In this document: positions 12,760 to 14,113 of the stretch, in pieces
Position numbering within the stretch: position 1 is the first letter of the stretch
How the letters are laid out: the number at the start of each line of letters is the position of its first letter
DNA from: HGM04593 sp045613945
GTDB lineage: Bacteria; Bacteroidota; Bacteroidia; Bacteroidales; Bacteroidaceae
Reading direction: 5' to 3'
Assembly: GCA_045613945.1 (NCBI GenBank)
Contig: JAZLBZ010000006.1
Span: 1 to 14,113, forward strand
DNA: 14,113 bases
Position numbers and translations under genes: made by a program
The notes under the pieces: generated by a model
Databases searched by the model: none
Told to the model about the DNA's origin: nothing
What the model saw: only the letters and a program-made list of their open reading frames with translations

Positions 12760-14113
12760 TAATAGTTTCTTTACCAGCCCGAACATCCTGTAGGGCATGT
12801 AGCGGAATGGTAGGTCGAGCCATGTTGGGGTGGTTACCACTGAGCGCTTGTGCGAGAAGGCATCAAAACTCAGGCGGCCATGATAGTGTCCCATGCCCGA
12901 GTTGCCCACGCCGCCGAACGGTATATTCTCGTTGGCAATGTGCATGATGGTGTCGTTGATGCACGAGCCTCCGGCCGATGTGGTACGGATTACCTCCTTT
13001 CCGGTGCTCACCTTGCCAAAATAGTATAGCGCAAGCGGCTTTTCCCTTTCGTTGATGAAGGTGATTGCCTCGTCAATATTCTCGAATGGCATCATTGGGA
13101 GTATTGGACCGAATATCTCCTCCTGCATTACAGGCGCAGTAGCCTGTACATCGGCAAGCAGTGTTGGCTCAATATAGCGCTCGGCTGCGTTTGTTGTTCC
13201 GCCAAAAACTACCTTGCCATCTTTCAGATAGCCCGATACGCGGTTGAAGGCATTGTCGTTTACAAGGCGCACAAAGTGGCGGCTTGCTCTTATGTCCTTG
13301 CCATGCAGGCGTTCAAGCGCCTTGCCGAACTCCTTGATGAACTCCTCGCGGCGGCTGCTGTGAATGAGCAGATAGTCGGGGGCAATGCAGGTCTGTCCGG
13401 CATTGAGTGTCTTTCCCCATGCGATGCGGCGTGCAGCAATCTTTATATCGGCATCGGCATCTACAATGCAGGGGCTTTTGCCGCCAAGTTCCAGTACCAC
13501 CGGGGTGAGGCTCTTTGCTGCTGCGGCCATGACCTTCTTGCCAAGTGCAGGGCTGCCGGTGAAGAAGATTATATCAAAGCGCTCCTCGAGCAGCGCGGTA
13601 TTCACGTCGCGGTTGCCCTGTACTACAGCAATGTAGCGCTTGTCGAATGTCTCTGTAATCATCTCCTCAATTACGCGCGATACGCTTGGAACGTATGGCG
13701 ATGGCTTTAGTATTGCAGTGCAGCCTGCAGATATTGCACCAACAAGCGGGTTGAGCAGCAACTGTACGGGGTAGTTCCAGGGCGAGATGATGAGCGCTGC
13801 GCCCAAAGGCTCGCTCACTACGCGGCTGCGCGATGGCATCATCTTGAGCGGTGTGCAGGCACTGCGGCTGCACATCCATCCACGCAAGTGTTTTATGTGG
13901 TTCTTCACCTCGCCTGCAACAATGCTCAGTTCGGTGAGGATGGCTTCTTCGGCCGACTTGTGAAGGTCGGTCCAGAGTGCATCGCAAAGCGGTTTCTCCC
14001 ACTTCTTGAGCGCCGCCTGCAACTTTTTCAGCTGCACCTTGCGGAACTTGTATTCCAATGTCTCGTTAGTGGCAAAATAGTCGCGCTGTGCTGCGATGAT
14101 GCTCTTGATTTCG
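12757..14113 (-). CDS. aldehyde dehydrogenase, class 3-like, 5' end beyond the window
   Basis: An NAD(P)-dependent aldehyde dehydrogenase oxidising aldehydes to acids. The frame stays open to the right edge of the window, where its start lies outside; a TTG at 14058 is internal and the residues before it (IIAAQRDYFATNETL) fit the family's N-terminal helix. Visible signatures: PWNYPVQLLLNPLVGAISAG, FTGSPALGKKV (coenzyme loop), LELGGKSP with the general-base Glu, NAGQTCIAPDY with the catalytic Cys (codon 13387-13389), EEIFGP, and a C-terminus WLDLPFRYMPY typical of ALDH3-type enzymes. The visible part has about 450 residues, so little is missing. No hydrophobic tail follows, so it is probably cytosolic. 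The substrate cannot be read; long-chain or aromatic aldehydes are usual in this class. It converges with hydF and is not obviously part of the hydrogenase system. Confidence 0.93.
   Translation of the reverse strand, partial: EIKSIIAAQRDYFATNETLEYKFRKVQLKKLQAALKKWEKPLCDALWTDLHKSAEEAILTELSIVAGEVKNHIKHLRGWMCSRSACTPLKMMPSRSRVVSEPLGAALIISPWNYPVQLLLNPLVGAISAGCTAILKPSPYVPSVSRVIEEMITETFDKRYIAVVQGNRDVNTALLEERFDIIFFTGSPALGKKVMAAAAKSLTPVVLELGGKSPCIVDADADIKIAARRIAWGKTLNAGQTCIAPDYLLIHSSRREEFIKEFGKALERLHGKDIRASRHFVRLVNDNAFNRVSGYLKDGKVVFGGTTNAAERYIEPTLLADVQATAPVMQEEIFGPILPMMPFENIDEAITFINEREKPLALYYFGKVSTGKEVIRTTSAGGSCINDTIMHIANENIPFGGVGNSGMGHYHGRLSFDAFSHKRSVVTTPTWLDLPFRYMPYRMFGLVKKLL

Noticed and set aside
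14056..14058. TTG as start codon of the aldehyde dehydrogenase
   Set aside because: The frame stays open to the window edge, and the residues before TTG fit the family's N-terminal helix, so the true start is outside the window.
1..14113. CRISPR arrays, tRNA or rRNA genes, phage or integrase genes, toxin-antitoxin pairs
   Set aside because: Looked for on both strands; no regular spaced repeats, cloverleaf with conserved T-loop, or characteristic protein motifs were seen.

Overview
The window looks like chromosomal DNA of an anaerobic member of the Bacteroidales (Bacteroides/Prevotella relatives). The reasons are lipoproteins with a short Bacteroidetes-type signal peptide, A-rich start regions without a clear Shine-Dalgarno, promoter-like TAnnTTTG elements, menaquinone synthesis, and best-remembered protein similarity to gut Bacteroidales throughout. 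No transposase, integrase, phage gene, CRISPR array, tRNA or rRNA was seen.

Layout. (1) Positions 1-2844, plus strand: the C-terminal two thirds of a long RelA/SpoT (stringent-response) protein, then a transglutaminase-fold lipoprotein with a BspA-like leucine-rich tail, then a 79-residue lipoprotein. A perfect 44-bp palindrome ends this block and also serves the convergent block beyond it. (2) Positions 2960-6444, minus strand, read from right to left: phoH, purC, menG (ubiE) and aroE. This is a tightly packed housekeeping cluster (gaps of 28 and 50 bp, then a 4-bp ATGA overlap). A dispersed repeat lies in the purC-menG gap. (3) Positions 6540-12715: an apparently complete [FeFe]-hydrogenase system. 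The hydrogenase (minus strand, group B-like H-cluster motifs) is divergent from hydE-hydG (plus strand), and hydF follows about 1 kb later on the plus strand. HydE, HydG and HydF build the 2Fe subcluster of the H-cluster, so this locus can both make and mature a hydrogenase. (4) Between hydG and hydF lies a roughly 950-bp, AT-richer minus-strand island. It holds an unrecognised membrane-anchored protein and a rod-shaped, terminator-ended structured RNA that I read as a likely 6S RNA of the Bacteroidetes type. (5) Positions 12757 to the right edge: a class-3-like aldehyde dehydrogenase on the minus strand, cut by the window end. It shares a bidirectional terminator with hydF whose arms include both stop codons.

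The observations most worth following are the 6S-like RNA inside the hydrogenase maturation locus, the apparent loss of the synthetase aspartate in the RelA/SpoT protein, and the group B-type hydrogenase with its complete linked maturase set. All calls come from reading the sequence and from memory of protein families; no database search was run.
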